A stretch of DNA of 36,175 bases. Origin: Labilithrix sp. Lineage in GTDB: Bacteria; Myxococcota_A; Polyangia; Polyangiales; Polyangiaceae. The position numbers were made by a program, and so were the translations under genes. Position 1 is the first letter of the stretch; each line of letters starts with the position of its first letter. A model generated the notes under the pieces. The model was given only the letters and a program-made list of their open reading frames with translations, made no database searches and was not told the DNA's origin. Shown one piece after another: positions 16,094 to 23,900 of the stretch. The DNA lies in NCBI GenBank assembly GCA_019637225.1, contig JAHBWC010000081.1, positions 1 to 36,175 of the forward strand. Reading direction: 5' to 3'.

Positions 16094-17617
16094 CTAGCTC
16101 CCGCTCCCGTTCGTCTCGGCCGTCGACTGCGATTGCGACTGCAGCGGCGGCGGGACCGGCGAGGCCGACGTGCTCGCCGGCGTCGCTCCGTCGCCCGCGA
16201 GGACCCACGTGTCCTTGCTGCCGCCGCCCTGCGACGAGTTCACGACGCACGAGCCACGCTTGAGCGCCACGCGCGTGAGCCCGCCGGGCAGGACGAAGAT
16301 GTCCTCGCCGTAGAGGACGTACGGGCGGAGATCGACGTGACGCCCCTCGATCGCGTCGCCCACGATCGTGGGGACGCGCGAGAGGCCGAGCATCGGCTGG
16401 GCGATGTACTCGCGCGGGCGGCTCTCGATGCGCCGCTTGAACTCCTCGCGCTCGGCTGCGCTCGCCTGCGGTCCGACGAGCATGCCGTAGCCTCCCGACT
16501 CGTTGGCGGCCTTCACGACGAGGTCGCCGATGTTCGCGAGGACGTGGGCGCGCTCCTTGTCGTCCTCGCACCGGTAGGTCGGCACGTTGGGGAGGATCGG
16601 CTCCTCGCCGAGGTAGTACCGGATCATCTTCGGGACCCAGCAGTAGACGACCTTGTCGTCGGCCACGCCGGTGCCGGGCGCGTTGGCGAGCGCGACGCGG
16701 CCGGCTCGGTAGACCTCCATCAAGCCGGGGACGCCGAGGAGCGAGTCCGCGCGGAACGCCTTCGGGTCGAGGAAGCTGTCGTCGATGCGGCGGTAGATGA
16801 CGTCCACCCGCTGGAAGCCGCGCGTCGTCCGCATGTTCACGCGGCCGTCGCGGACGACGAGGTCGCGCCCCTCGACGAGCTCGACGCCCATCTGCTGCGC
16901 GAGGAACGAATGCTCGAAGTAGGCCGAGTTGTGGACGCCCGGCGTGAGGACGACGACGGTGGGCGACGGCGCGGGGCTGACGTGCTGGAGCGTCTCGAGG
17001 AGCTTCGACGGGTAGTGGTCCACCGGGAGCACGCGCAGCTTGTCGAACACCTGCGGGAACGTGCGCTTCATCACCTGGCGGTTCTCGAGCACGTACGACA
17101 CGCCCGACGGACAGCGCAGGTTGTCCTCGAGCACGTAGAACTGGCCGTCGCGGTCGCGCACCAGATCGGTCCCGACGACGTGGCAGTAGATGTCCTTCGG
17201 CGCCTTCATCCCCGCGCAGGCCGGGAGCCAGCTCGATGCCGACGTGATGATCGACTCGGGGACGACGCCGTCCTTCACGATGCGGCGCTCGCCGTAGACG
17301 TCACCGACGAAGAGGTTCAGCGCGTGGACGCGCTGCTTGAGGCCGCGATCGATCTGCCGCCAGTCGGAGGCCGGGATCACCCGCGGGATGATGTCGAACG
17401 GGAAGATCTTCTCCGTCCCCGCGGCGTCGCCGTAGACGTTGAACGTGATTCCACGCGTGAGGAGCGCGCGCTCGGCGGCGATCTGCCGTGCGCGCAGCTC
17501 GGCGGGCGAGAGCGTGTCGAGCTTGTTGGCGAGCAGCGCGGTCTCGCGACGGGGACGGGCGTCGGCCTCGAGCATCTCGTCGAAGAACCCAGCGGTGTCG
17601 TACTCGTCGAAGTGCAC
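16094..17617 (-). CDS. Circularly permuted ATP-grasp protein (DUF404/DUF407, type 2)
   Basis: A 507-residue protein starting at a GTG (17617). It matches the circularly permuted ATP-grasp type 2 family: N-terminal F-F-D-E-M helix; G-I-T-F-N-V-Y; F-P-F-D-I-I-P-R; the Y-V-L-E-D-N-L-R-C-P-S-G-V-S-Y-V nucleotide-binding motif; V-V-L-T-P-G-V-H-N-S-A-Y-F-E-H; and V-V-K-A-A-N-E-S-G-G-Y-G-M with the metal/ATP loop. Such enzymes ligate a carboxylate to an amine using ATP. The last 40 residues (Pro/Ser/Gln/Thr) are a disordered extension beyond the family core. It is immediately followed by the alpha-E gene. TAGCCT lies 10 nt before the GTG. Confidence 0.92.
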   Translation of the reverse strand: MHFDEYDTAGFFDEMLEADARPRRETALLANKLDTLSPAELRARQIAAERALLTRGITFNVYGDAAGTEKIFPFDIIPRVIPASDWRQIDRGLKQRVHALNLFVGDVYGERRIVKDGVVPESIITSASSWLPACAGMKAPKDIYCHVVGTDLVRDRDGQFYVLEDNLRCPSGVSYVLENRQVMKRTFPQVFDKLRVLPVDHYPSKLLETLQHVSPAPSPTVVVLTPGVHNSAYFEHSFLAQQMGVELVEGRDLVVRDGRVNMRTTRGFQRVDVIYRRIDDSFLDPKAFRADSLLGVPGLMEVYRAGRVALANAPGTGVADDKVVYCWVPKMIRYYLGEEPILPNVPTYRCEDDKERAHVLANIGDLVVKAANESGGYGMLVGPQASAAEREEFKRRIESRPREYIAQPMLGLSRVPTIVGDAIEGRHVDLRPYVLYGEDIFVLPGGLTRVALKRGSCVVNSSQGGGSKDTWVLAGDGATPASTSASPVPPPLQSQSQSTAETNGSGS

Positions 17618-17657
17618 GGGATCGTGGAGGCTACGGCGCGCTCCGTTTCGAGGACGT

Positions 17658-17742
17658 TTCGGCGCCTCGCGGGCGCCGAGGACCTCGTCCCGGAGGCGAC
17701 AGGTCTTCGTATCAGGTCGTCATCGATGCCGAAAGCGGCATC
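17658..17742. other. Two perfect hairpins in the vWA/ATP-grasp gap
   Basis: Within 17618-17766 there are two stem-loops: CGGCGCC-TCGCG-GGCGCCG (17660-17678, extendable by a T-A pair) and GATGCCG-AAAG-CGGCATC (17725-17742). The second lies about 25 nt downstream of the vWA stop on the minus strand. Neither has a U-tract, so they may slow RNA decay or assist factor-dependent termination. Confidence 0.4.
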
Positions 17743-17766
17743 CCGGCGGCGCGTCGTCGCGGACCG

Positions 17767-20055
17767 CTACGACAGACCGCTTCGGCGCCGGGTGAACCAG
17801 TGCACCCCGAGCAGCACGGCCGCGGCGAGCGTCCACGACCACGGCGGCGCGAGAGGGACGACGTGGCGCTCGGCGCTGACGACCGCCGGCTTCGGGAACG
17901 GCAGCGCGAGATCGTCGTTCGCCCAGCGGAAGCTCCCGCCCGTGGCGGCGGCGAGCGCGCGCAGGCGATCGGGGTCGGGTCGCGAGTCGGCCCACTCGTC
18001 GCCGCCCGCCTCGCACGCGAAGTCGCGGCGCGTCGTCGGTCCGGGCCCGAGCTTGAGGCGCGCGGTGTAGCCGCCCGCCGGGAGCGGCGGGAGCGTGACC
18101 TCGACGGTGCCCGTGGCTCCCGGCGCGTGCCGCGGCACCTCGACCTTGAGCGGGGCGGCGTCCGGCTCACCCGAGCGGGCGTCGAGCCGGCGGAGCTCGA
18201 CGACCATCTCGCGCGCGGAGCCGCCGCTCGCGTCTCTGCCGCCGTCGGGCGCCCGCACGCGGAGGCGCGCGGGCTCCCCGGCGACGCACGGGCTCGTGAG
18301 GTCGAGCTGCCCCGGCTCGAAGCGCGGATCGCGCATCAGCCATCCCAGCAGGCCGTCCCACATGGCTCCGTAGCCGCGGCCCGACGTGCGCGCGCCGAGC
18401 TGCGAGAACTCGAGCTGCCAGGCGCCGTCGATGCCGAGCGCGATCGAGCGGCCGTCGCCCTGGTCGCCGATCGCGAGGATGGGCATCGGCGCGCCGGTCC
18501 GCGTCGTGCGGGTCGGGTGCGACCACAGCACGAGGCCCCCGGCGCGCACGTCGCCGAGGATGTTGGCGCCGGGCATCTGCGGGAGCTCCTCGGACGCGAC
18601 TTCGCGCAGTGGCGCGAGGAGCGGCGCCGTGCGGCCGTCCTCGGTCCACGCCGGCGTGATCGGGGCGACGTCCGCGGCCGTCGCGCCGGGCGAGTCGTCG
18701 AGGGAGACCGGGAGCACCTCCGCGAGCGGGGTCCCGGCGTAGCCGCCGGCGACGAACGAGTTCTGTCCGCCGACCATGATGAGCCCGCCGCCCGACCTCA
18801 CGTAGCGCGAGAGCTGGGGGAGGTGCTTCTCGAGGCCGTAGGGCTGAGCGTCGAAGTCCTGGAGGACGACCGCGTCGAAGGACGGGAGGTGCTCGGTGAA
18901 GAGCTCGTCGACGGGGAAGGGGATGAGCGACAGGTCCTCCTGCCGCGCGTTCGGGTTGTCGGACTGCGTACGGAGAATGAAGAACGCGACGACGTCGACC
19001 GACGCGTCGCTCTTCAACCACTGGCGGAGCGCGCGCACGTCGTTCGTCGGACGCCCGGCGACGTGGAGGACGCGCACCCGCTCGCGCGCCACGACGAACG
19101 TGAGGAGGCGGCGGTCGTTCTCCGGGACGGTGTCGCCCGAAGGCGGCGTGATCGCGATCTCGATGATGCGCGCGCCGGCGCGCTCGAGCGTGACCGAGAG
19201 ATCGACCGTGCCCTTGCCGTCCTTCAGGTGGGAGAGGCCGGTCGCGAGGAGCGCGGGCGGCCCGTCCTCACGGAGCTCGCGGGCGGTGACGGTGAGCTCG
19301 TCGCACGAGAGGCCGCCGCTGCACCCGACCTCGACGCTGAGAGGGAGCGGGACGTGCGCGACCGCGGCGCCCGCGGCGGAGACACGGCGGACGCTCGCGT
19401 CGGGCGGTCCCTGGCGCGTCGTCGCGATCGCGTGGATCGGGACCTTCAGCTCCTTGCCGAGGGCGGCGAGGTTCTCGGGCGACGCCCCCTCGGCCGGATC
19501 GTCGAGCCGCCCGTCCGAGACGACGACGACGGCCTGCGGCCTCTCTTCCGCCGAAGCGGCCAGCGCGCGCAGCGCCGACGTGAGATCGCTCCGCGGCGCC
19601 GACGGGGCGGTCGCTTCGCCGTCCTTGGAGGCGACGGGGGTCGGCGCACCCTCGCCGAACCCGAGGGCGAGCAGCCTCGCGTCCTTCGACTGCTTCGCGA
19701 GCTCGGCGAGCGCGCGCGCGCCGACGTCGTGGCGCGTCGTCTTGCCCGAGGGCTCCTCGGGGAGCGCCATCGAGCGCGACGTGTCGGTGAGGACGACGAC
19801 CTTCGCGCCGATCACGCTCTCGCGCGCGGCGATGCGCACGGGGCGGACGACCGCGAGCAAGAGCGCGAGGAGCGCGAGCACGCCGCTCGCGACGATGGCG
19901 ACGCCGCCGCGCTCGCGCCTGCGGAGCTCGTGGACGACGAGGACGCCCAGGCTGACGAGGACGAGGACGCACGCGATGACGGCCGCCCACGGCGGCAGGT
20001 CGCCGTTCACGGCGAGCCGCGTGCTCAGGGAAAGCTGTCCGGCCGGCGCGTCCAC
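17767..20055 (-). CDS. vWA-domain membrane protein with glutamine-amidotransferase-like domain
   Basis: A 762-residue protein (GTG at 20055, with GGAG a few nt upstream). Two transmembrane helices (about 22-42 and 52-70) precede a von Willebrand A domain with the MIDAS start D91-T-S-R-S95. After it come beta-sandwich linkers and, at about 400-520, a class-I glutamine-amidotransferase-like fold (F-D-A-V-V-L-Q-D-F-D ... G-G-G-L-I-M-V-G-G). A last hydrophobic helix ends W-F-T-R-R-R. Proteins of this layout occur in gene sets with MoxR ATPase, DUF58 and DUF4159 proteins and are thought to assemble or regulate envelope complexes. Here only DUF4159 accompanies it, 12 nt upstream, probably in one transcript. 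Confidence 0.85.
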   Translation of the reverse strand: MDAPAGQLSLSTRLAVNGDLPPWAAVIACVLVLVSLGVLVVHELRRRERGGVAIVASGVLALLALLLAVVRPVRIAARESVIGAKVVVLTDTSRSMALPEEPSGKTTRHDVGARALAELAKQSKDARLLALGFGEGAPTPVASKDGEATAPSAPRSDLTSALRALAASAEERPQAVVVVSDGRLDDPAEGASPENLAALGKELKVPIHAIATTRQGPPDASVRRVSAAGAAVAHVPLPLSVEVGCSGGLSCDELTVTARELREDGPPALLATGLSHLKDGKGTVDLSVTLERAGARIIEIAITPPSGDTVPENDRRLLTFVVARERVRVLHVAGRPTNDVRALRQWLKSDASVDVVAFFILRTQSDNPNARQEDLSLIPFPVDELFTEHLPSFDAVVLQDFDAQPYGLEKHLPQLSRYVRSGGGLIMVGGQNSFVAGGYAGTPLAEVLPVSLDDSPGATAADVAPITPAWTEDGRTAPLLAPLREVASEELPQMPGANILGDVRAGGLVLWSHPTRTTRTGAPMPILAIGDQGDGRSIALGIDGAWQLEFSQLGARTSGRGYGAMWDGLLGWLMRDPRFEPGQLDLTSPCVAGEPARLRVRAPDGGRDASGGSAREMVVELRRLDARSGEPDAAPLKVEVPRHAPGATGTVEVTLPPLPAGGYTARLKLGPGPTTRRDFACEAGGDEWADSRPDPDRLRALAAATGGSFRWANDDLALPFPKPAVVSAERHVVPLAPPWSWTLAAAVLLGVHWFTRRRSGLS

Positions 20056-20067
20056 CCGCTCTCCGTC

Positions 20068-20868
20068 TCAGGGCACGAGCGCGCCGGCGCGGCGGCGCAT
20101 GAGGAACGGCGCGTGGACCTGGTCGTCCTTGTAGTTCGAGCAGAGGACGTACATCGCGATGTTGACCGCGAGGCGGATCGCGCGCTCGCGCTGGAGGTCG
20201 CCGCCGGGGACCACGGGGTTCTCCCACGCGCCGGTGGCGCCGCGCGCGAGCGCCCCGCCGAGGTCGTGCGACGAGAAGACGACCTGCGTCTGACCGCCTC
20301 GGACGATGGCGTCGAGCGTGCGCGGGCCCGCCACGCGTCCCTCCGCGCGCTTGAGGAGGTAGAACGACTTGAAGAGCACGTGATCCGGGCCGAGCGCGAT
20401 TGGGCTCGTGTCGGGCAAGACGCGCGCGATCTGCTCGCGGGCGCTCTTGCCGAACGCGCTGGCGCCGCTGCGTCCGTCGCCGGCGTCGTCGGATGCGCCC
20501 GCGTCGTCGACGAGGAGCACCCCGCCGAGCGCGAAGAAGCGGCGGAGGCCGGCGATCTCCTGCGGTGAGAGCGTGGCCACGCTCGCGTCGCCGCTCCACC
20601 AGAGGAACGGACCGTCGACGACGCCGGCATCGTCCGCGCGGACCTGGCTCGGCTTGAGCCGCGCGGGCGCGCTCGTTCGTTGCACGAGCTCCCACGACCA
20701 GCGCCCCGCGGCGGTCGCGCGCGCGGGGCCCGTCGTCCCGCCGGCGAGCAACGCGCGCGGATCGAAGGCGCCGACGTCGCCGAAGGCGCGCGCCGGCCGC
20801 GGCAAGAAGAAGACGAGGACGCCGAGCGCGAAGGCGAACGGGAAGAAGCACATCAGCGTGCGGCGCAT
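20068..20868 (-). CDS. DUF4159-domain exported protein
   Basis: A 266-residue protein with an N-terminal signal or anchor helix (6-28). The rest matches DUF4159: W-S-W-E-L-V-Q-R-T, P-F-L-W-W-S-G-D, L-R-R-F-F-A-L-G-G-V-L-L-V-D-D, D-H-V-L-F-K-S-F-Y-L-L, and a C-terminal V-N-I-A-M-Y-V-L-C-S-N-Y-K-D-D-Q-V-H-A-P. The fold resembles a Rossmann/amidotransferase-like domain without a known active site. The gene is followed at 12 nt by the vWA gene. It has its own -10-like TAACGT (20876-20881) 7 nt before the ATG, so the pair may be leaderless and separate from the receptor gene upstream. Confidence 0.88.
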   Translation of the reverse strand: MRRTLMCFFPFAFALGVLVFFLPRPARAFGDVGAFDPRALLAGGTTGPARATAAGRWSWELVQRTSAPARLKPSQVRADDAGVVDGPFLWWSGDASVATLSPQEIAGLRRFFALGGVLLVDDAGASDDAGDGRSGASAFGKSAREQIARVLPDTSPIALGPDHVLFKSFYLLKRAEGRVAGPRTLDAIVRGGQTQVVFSSHDLGGALARGATGAWENPVVPGGDLQRERAIRLAVNIAMYVLCSNYKDDQVHAPFLMRRRAGALVP

Positions 20869-20875
20869 GGCGGGA

Positions 20876-20881
20876 ACGTTA
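20876..20881 (-). promoter_or_regulatory. -10-like TAACGT before the DUF4159 gene
   Basis: Reading minus, TGC-TAACGT ends 7 nt before the ATG at 20868, with no Shine-Dalgarno. It suggests a separate, leaderless transcript for DUF4159-vWA. Confidence 0.4.
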
Positions 20882-20990
20882 GCAGGCGGACGCCGCCCGG
20901 TGCACGGTCGACGCGCTCGCCTCGGAAGCCGAACCGTGGCTCTCGCGGCGGGCCTCGCGGACGCCGCCGCGCGAGCGTCCGGGCGGCCGA

Positions 20991-21011
20991 GCCGGCGCGC
21001 GCGACGCCGGC
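20991..21011 (-). terminator. GC-rich hairpin after the TonB receptor stop
   Basis: GCCGGCG (20991-20997) pairs with CGCCGGC (21005-21011) across a 7-nt loop, 3 nt beyond the receptor stop. There is no U-tract, so if it terminates it probably does so weakly or with Rho. The rest of the 20869-21014 gap holds only the putative DUF4159 promoter. Confidence 0.35.
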
Positions 21012-21014
21012 GCG

Positions 21015-23168
21015 TCAGAGCGTCCCCTCGAAGCCGAGGCTCGGGATCGCGATCGGGCCGATCTCCTGCGGCTTGCAGCTCGGCGGGAGGCTCGTGCACG
21101 TGACGCCGACCGCCTCCTTCATCAGGAGCGCGTTGAACATCTCGGCGGTGATCGCGAAGGAGCGGCCCTCCTTCTGGACCCACCGCTTCTCGACGCGCAC
21201 GTCGACGCGGTGGAACGTCGGCGTGCGCGAGTTCGGCAGGAGCAGCTCGCTGATCGTCGAGTACGGGACTCCCGAGTAGCCCGTGTAGCGCGCGCCGGCT
21301 CGCCAGCCCTTGCCCAGATCGACCGACACCACGGCGTTGAAGACGTGCGTGCGGTCGAACTCGCTCAGGCGCGAGGTCTGCCGGCGAAGTTGCACGTCGT
21401 ACGTGTCGCGCGTCGAGCGCGACAGCGTGTACGAGATCCAGCCCCCGACGCGCTTGCCAAGGTTTCGCTTCACCATCGCCTCGAGGCCGACCGAGCGGCC
21501 CCGCGCGCCGGACGGATCGCACCGCGGGTCCTCGACGTCGCACTGCTGTCCGAGATCGACGAGCCCGGTGTACGTGTGGAGGTAGCCGCTGACCTGAGCG
21601 GTCAGCTCGCCCGGAAGCGGGATCTCGAGCCCCTGGCTCATGTGGTAGCCGGACTGGAGGCCGCGCCGGAGCTGCGCGAACGTGAGCGCCGGGACCGGGA
21701 CCGGGAACGCCGCGGGCTGGTGCGCCATGCCGACCGCTCCGAGGTGGTAGAGCGGGCCGATCCCGATGCGCGTCGTGACGCGCGGGTCGAGCGCCGGGAT
21801 CGCGCGGGCCTTGCCGATCCCGCGCGACGTGAAGAGGTCCGCGCGGAGGCCCGGCGTGACCTCGACGCGCGGCGCGACTTCGAGCGGGGCGTCGATCCAG
21901 ACGGCCATGTTCGCGTCCTTCTGGATCCCGGAGAGGCCCTCTCCGGCCTCGTCGGGCCTCGGAGGGACCTCCGCCCGCCCGCGTCCGAGCCGGAAGTCGA
22001 ACGTCTGCATCTGCAGGTCCGCGCCGCCCCGCACCTGCGCCGACTTGCCGAGCCGCTCCTGCGCGAGGACGCGCGTGCCGAAGACCCACGACCGCGCGGC
22101 GAAGTCCTGGCTGCCGGTGCGGTCGTAGCCGAAGGTCACCGCCGTGCGCATCGAGCCGGTGGCGCTCGTCCGTCGATCCCAGCGCAGATCGAGGCGGTGG
22201 AACTGGATGTTGAGGATCTCGGTGAGGTGCGGGTTCGGGACGCCGTTGGTCTCGTCGCGCTGGCTGATCGAGTCGTAGCTCCCGAAGCCGAAGACGGAGA
22301 CCTCGTCGCGATCGGATAGCCTGTAGTTTACACGTGTCTGGTAGTCCCAGTACGCGAGCCCGGCGTCGGGCGCGAAGATCGACAAGAGGAGGCCGGGGTA
22401 GCCGTAGCGCCCGGAGACGAGGGCGCTGCCGCGCGGGGTGGCGCCGTCGCCTTGCTTGCCGAACGGCGCCTCGACGAGGGCGCCGGCGTCGAACAGACGA
22501 AGCGTCCAGTCGGCGCGGCCGCGATCGGCCGGGCGCACCGTGTCCGCGGAGAGGACGCCGCCGGCGAAGCGTCCGAACGAGACGGGGTAGGCGCCCTTGT
22601 AGAGATCGACGTGGTCGATCAGCGCGGGGTACATGACCGCCGGGCCGACGCCGAGGTGAAAGAGCCCCGGCACACGGACGCCGTCGATGAAGAATCCCGT
22701 GTTACCGGGCGGCGCGCCGCGGATGAAGTAGTAGGGCAGACCGCTGACGATCGGCGTCACGCCGGGGAGCGACTCGAGCGCGCGGAACGCGTCGCCGAAC
22801 GCGCCGGGCACCCAGCGGATCTCGCGGCCGCCGATCGTGTCCTTGGGTGCGGTCGGCTCGCCCTTCTTCACGCCGCGGACGTGGACCTCGTCCGGGCTCG
22901 CGTCCTTCGGTGCGGGCGCGGCGTCGGCGTCCTTCGGCGCGGTCGTGGCGTCGGCGTCCTTCGGTGCGGGCGCGGCGTCCTTCGGTGCGGGCGCGGCGTC
23001 CGTTGGCATGGTCGCGGCTGCCGCATCGGACGGCGGAGCGGGGCTGGGCGGCGGGGGAGCTCGAGCTGGCTCCTCCGCCGAGGTGTGCGCACCGAAGAGC
23101 GCGACCGCGCCGGCGGCGGCGATCGCGATCCCCCGCGTCGCCGCTAGTCGAAGTCGTCGACCCGCCAC
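21015..23168 (-). CDS. TonB-dependent receptor, outer membrane
   Basis: The GTG at 23168 gives 717 residues with a signal peptide (about 1-31, ending T-S-A) and overlaps the upstream lipoprotein gene by 25 nt; further upstream the frame is an Arg-rich shadow. After the signal comes a low-complexity Ala/Pro/Lys/Asp segment, then a plug domain (D-T-I-G-G-R-E-I, F-R-A-L-E-S-L-P-G-V, Y-Y-F-I-R-G-A-P-P, F-I-D-G-V-R-V-P-G-L-F-H) and a long beta-barrel. It should import a bulky ligand with TonB energy; which one is not evident. The carboxypeptidase-like regulatory domain common in such receptors is missing, and the last residue is Leu, not the usual aromatic. TonB/ExbBD genes are not in the window. 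Confidence 0.88.
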   Translation of the reverse strand: MAGRRLRLAATRGIAIAAAGAVALFGAHTSAEEPARAPPPPSPAPPSDAAAATMPTDAAPAPKDAAPAPKDADATTAPKDADAAPAPKDASPDEVHVRGVKKGEPTAPKDTIGGREIRWVPGAFGDAFRALESLPGVTPIVSGLPYYFIRGAPPGNTGFFIDGVRVPGLFHLGVGPAVMYPALIDHVDLYKGAYPVSFGRFAGGVLSADTVRPADRGRADWTLRLFDAGALVEAPFGKQGDGATPRGSALVSGRYGYPGLLLSIFAPDAGLAYWDYQTRVNYRLSDRDEVSVFGFGSYDSISQRDETNGVPNPHLTEILNIQFHRLDLRWDRRTSATGSMRTAVTFGYDRTGSQDFAARSWVFGTRVLAQERLGKSAQVRGGADLQMQTFDFRLGRGRAEVPPRPDEAGEGLSGIQKDANMAVWIDAPLEVAPRVEVTPGLRADLFTSRGIGKARAIPALDPRVTTRIGIGPLYHLGAVGMAHQPAAFPVPVPALTFAQLRRGLQSGYHMSQGLEIPLPGELTAQVSGYLHTYTGLVDLGQQCDVEDPRCDPSGARGRSVGLEAMVKRNLGKRVGGWISYTLSRSTRDTYDVQLRRQTSRLSEFDRTHVFNAVVSVDLGKGWRAGARYTGYSGVPYSTISELLLPNSRTPTFHRVDVRVEKRWVQKEGRSFAITAEMFNALLMKEAVGVTCTSLPPSCKPQEIGPIAIPSLGFEGTL
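22900..23003 (-). repeat. Imperfect tandem repeats encoding an Ala-Pro-Lys-Asp linker
   Basis: Four near-copies of GCGTCCTTCGGTGCGGGCG (plus strand) are spaced 21-27 bp apart. In the receptor frame they encode repeated PAPKDA-type units between the signal peptide and plug. The linker probably spans periplasm or interacts with peptidoglycan; slippage can change its length in frame. Confidence 0.75.
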
Positions 23169-23764
23169 ACGCCGCCCTCGCGCTTCAGCTTGACGCTGTG
23201 ACCGCCGGGGATTGTCACGACGGCACCGTCGCCCGTGACCTCGACATGCAGGGTCTCCGGGCGCTCGAGGCCCGAGACAAGTGAACGAAGGTCCTGTTCG
23301 ATCGCCGCCCGCGTGGACGGCGTGAGCACACGCATGAGGCCCGCGTAGCTGCGTCGCGCGAGCACGCGCCGCAGCTGATCGAGCGCTTGTTCGGGCGTTC
23401 GCGATCCGCCCGGGAGCGCGCCCGAGGACGTGATCCAGAAGCGGCCCTCGCGGAGCTCGAGCTGCGCCTCCTCGCCGTCTTCGTAGCGGAGGCGGGCGAC
23501 CGCCTCGACGCGTGCGTCCTTCGCGGTGAGGCTCTTGGCCTGCTCGGCGAGCTCGCCTCGCTGCTCGGACACGAGCCGCTTCACGTCCTCGCGCGAGCGC
23601 GACTTCTGCGCCGACGTCGTCATCATCTCGTAGATGGCGTCGCCGTCTCCGCGCGAGGCCGCCTCGGCGTACTCCTCCGCGGCGCTCCGCGGGTCGGGCA
23701 CCGCGCGACCCGAGCACGCCGTCAGGACGACGAGGGCCGGGACGAGCGAGAGGAGCGAGCGCAT
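23144..23764 (-). CDS. Two-domain NTF2-like lipoprotein
   Basis: The ATG at 23764 (206 aa) is preferred over one 13 codons upstream since it directly opens a signal peptide with lipobox L-T-A-C (Cys17). The mature protein looks like two related alpha+beta halves: A-A-E-E-Y-A-E-A-A-S-R-G-D-G-D-A-I-Y-E-M and later L-R-R-V-L-A-R-R-S-Y-A-G-L-M-R-V-L, each followed by strands ending in a W (R-F-W-I and V-W-R-V). This is the pattern of NTF2-like/lumazine-binding-like domains. It overlaps the receptor start by 25 nt and may assist the same uptake or envelope function. TAATCT (23775-23780) lies 10 nt before the ATG. Confidence 0.75.
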   Translation of the reverse strand: MRSLLSLVPALVVLTACSGRAVPDPRSAAEEYAEAASRGDGDAIYEMMTTSAQKSRSREDVKRLVSEQRGELAEQAKSLTAKDARVEAVARLRYEDGEEAQLELREGRFWITSSGALPGGSRTPEQALDQLRRVLARRSYAGLMRVLTPSTRAAIEQDLRSLVSGLERPETLHVEVTGDGAVVTIPGGHSVKLKREGGVWRVDDFD

Positions 23765-23774
23765 CGCGAAAGGC

Positions 23775-23780
23775 AGATTA
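23775..23780 (-). promoter_or_regulatory. -10-like TAATCT before the NTF2-like lipoprotein gene
   Basis: Reading minus, TAATCT ends 10 nt before the ATG at 23764, with no Shine-Dalgarno. It would drive the lipoprotein-receptor pair. The rest of 23781-23900 shows nothing else. Confidence 0.4.
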
Positions 23781-23900
23781 GTACGAATCCACACGCGCTT
23801 CACCCACGGACGAGGGGGCCGGCGCGATTGTCAGGCACCCGGAAGCGCACGCAATCCGGGGCCGCATCGACAGGGGCACACGAGCGCGAAGCTGCGGCGA

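Noticed and set aside
15068..18070. A 1000-codon open frame on the plus strand
   Set aside because: It lies antisense to the alpha-E and ATP-grasp genes, has Arg/Glu/Val-biased composition and no family features. It is a GC-rich shadow frame.
17488..20568. A 1026-codon open frame on the plus strand
   Set aside because: It is antisense to the vWA and DUF4159 genes, is highly charged and repetitive, and lacks any motif.
22900..23003. Repeats in the receptor gene as a mobile or CRISPR element
   Set aside because: They are coding linker repeats in the receptor frame, without spacers or terminal inverted repeats.
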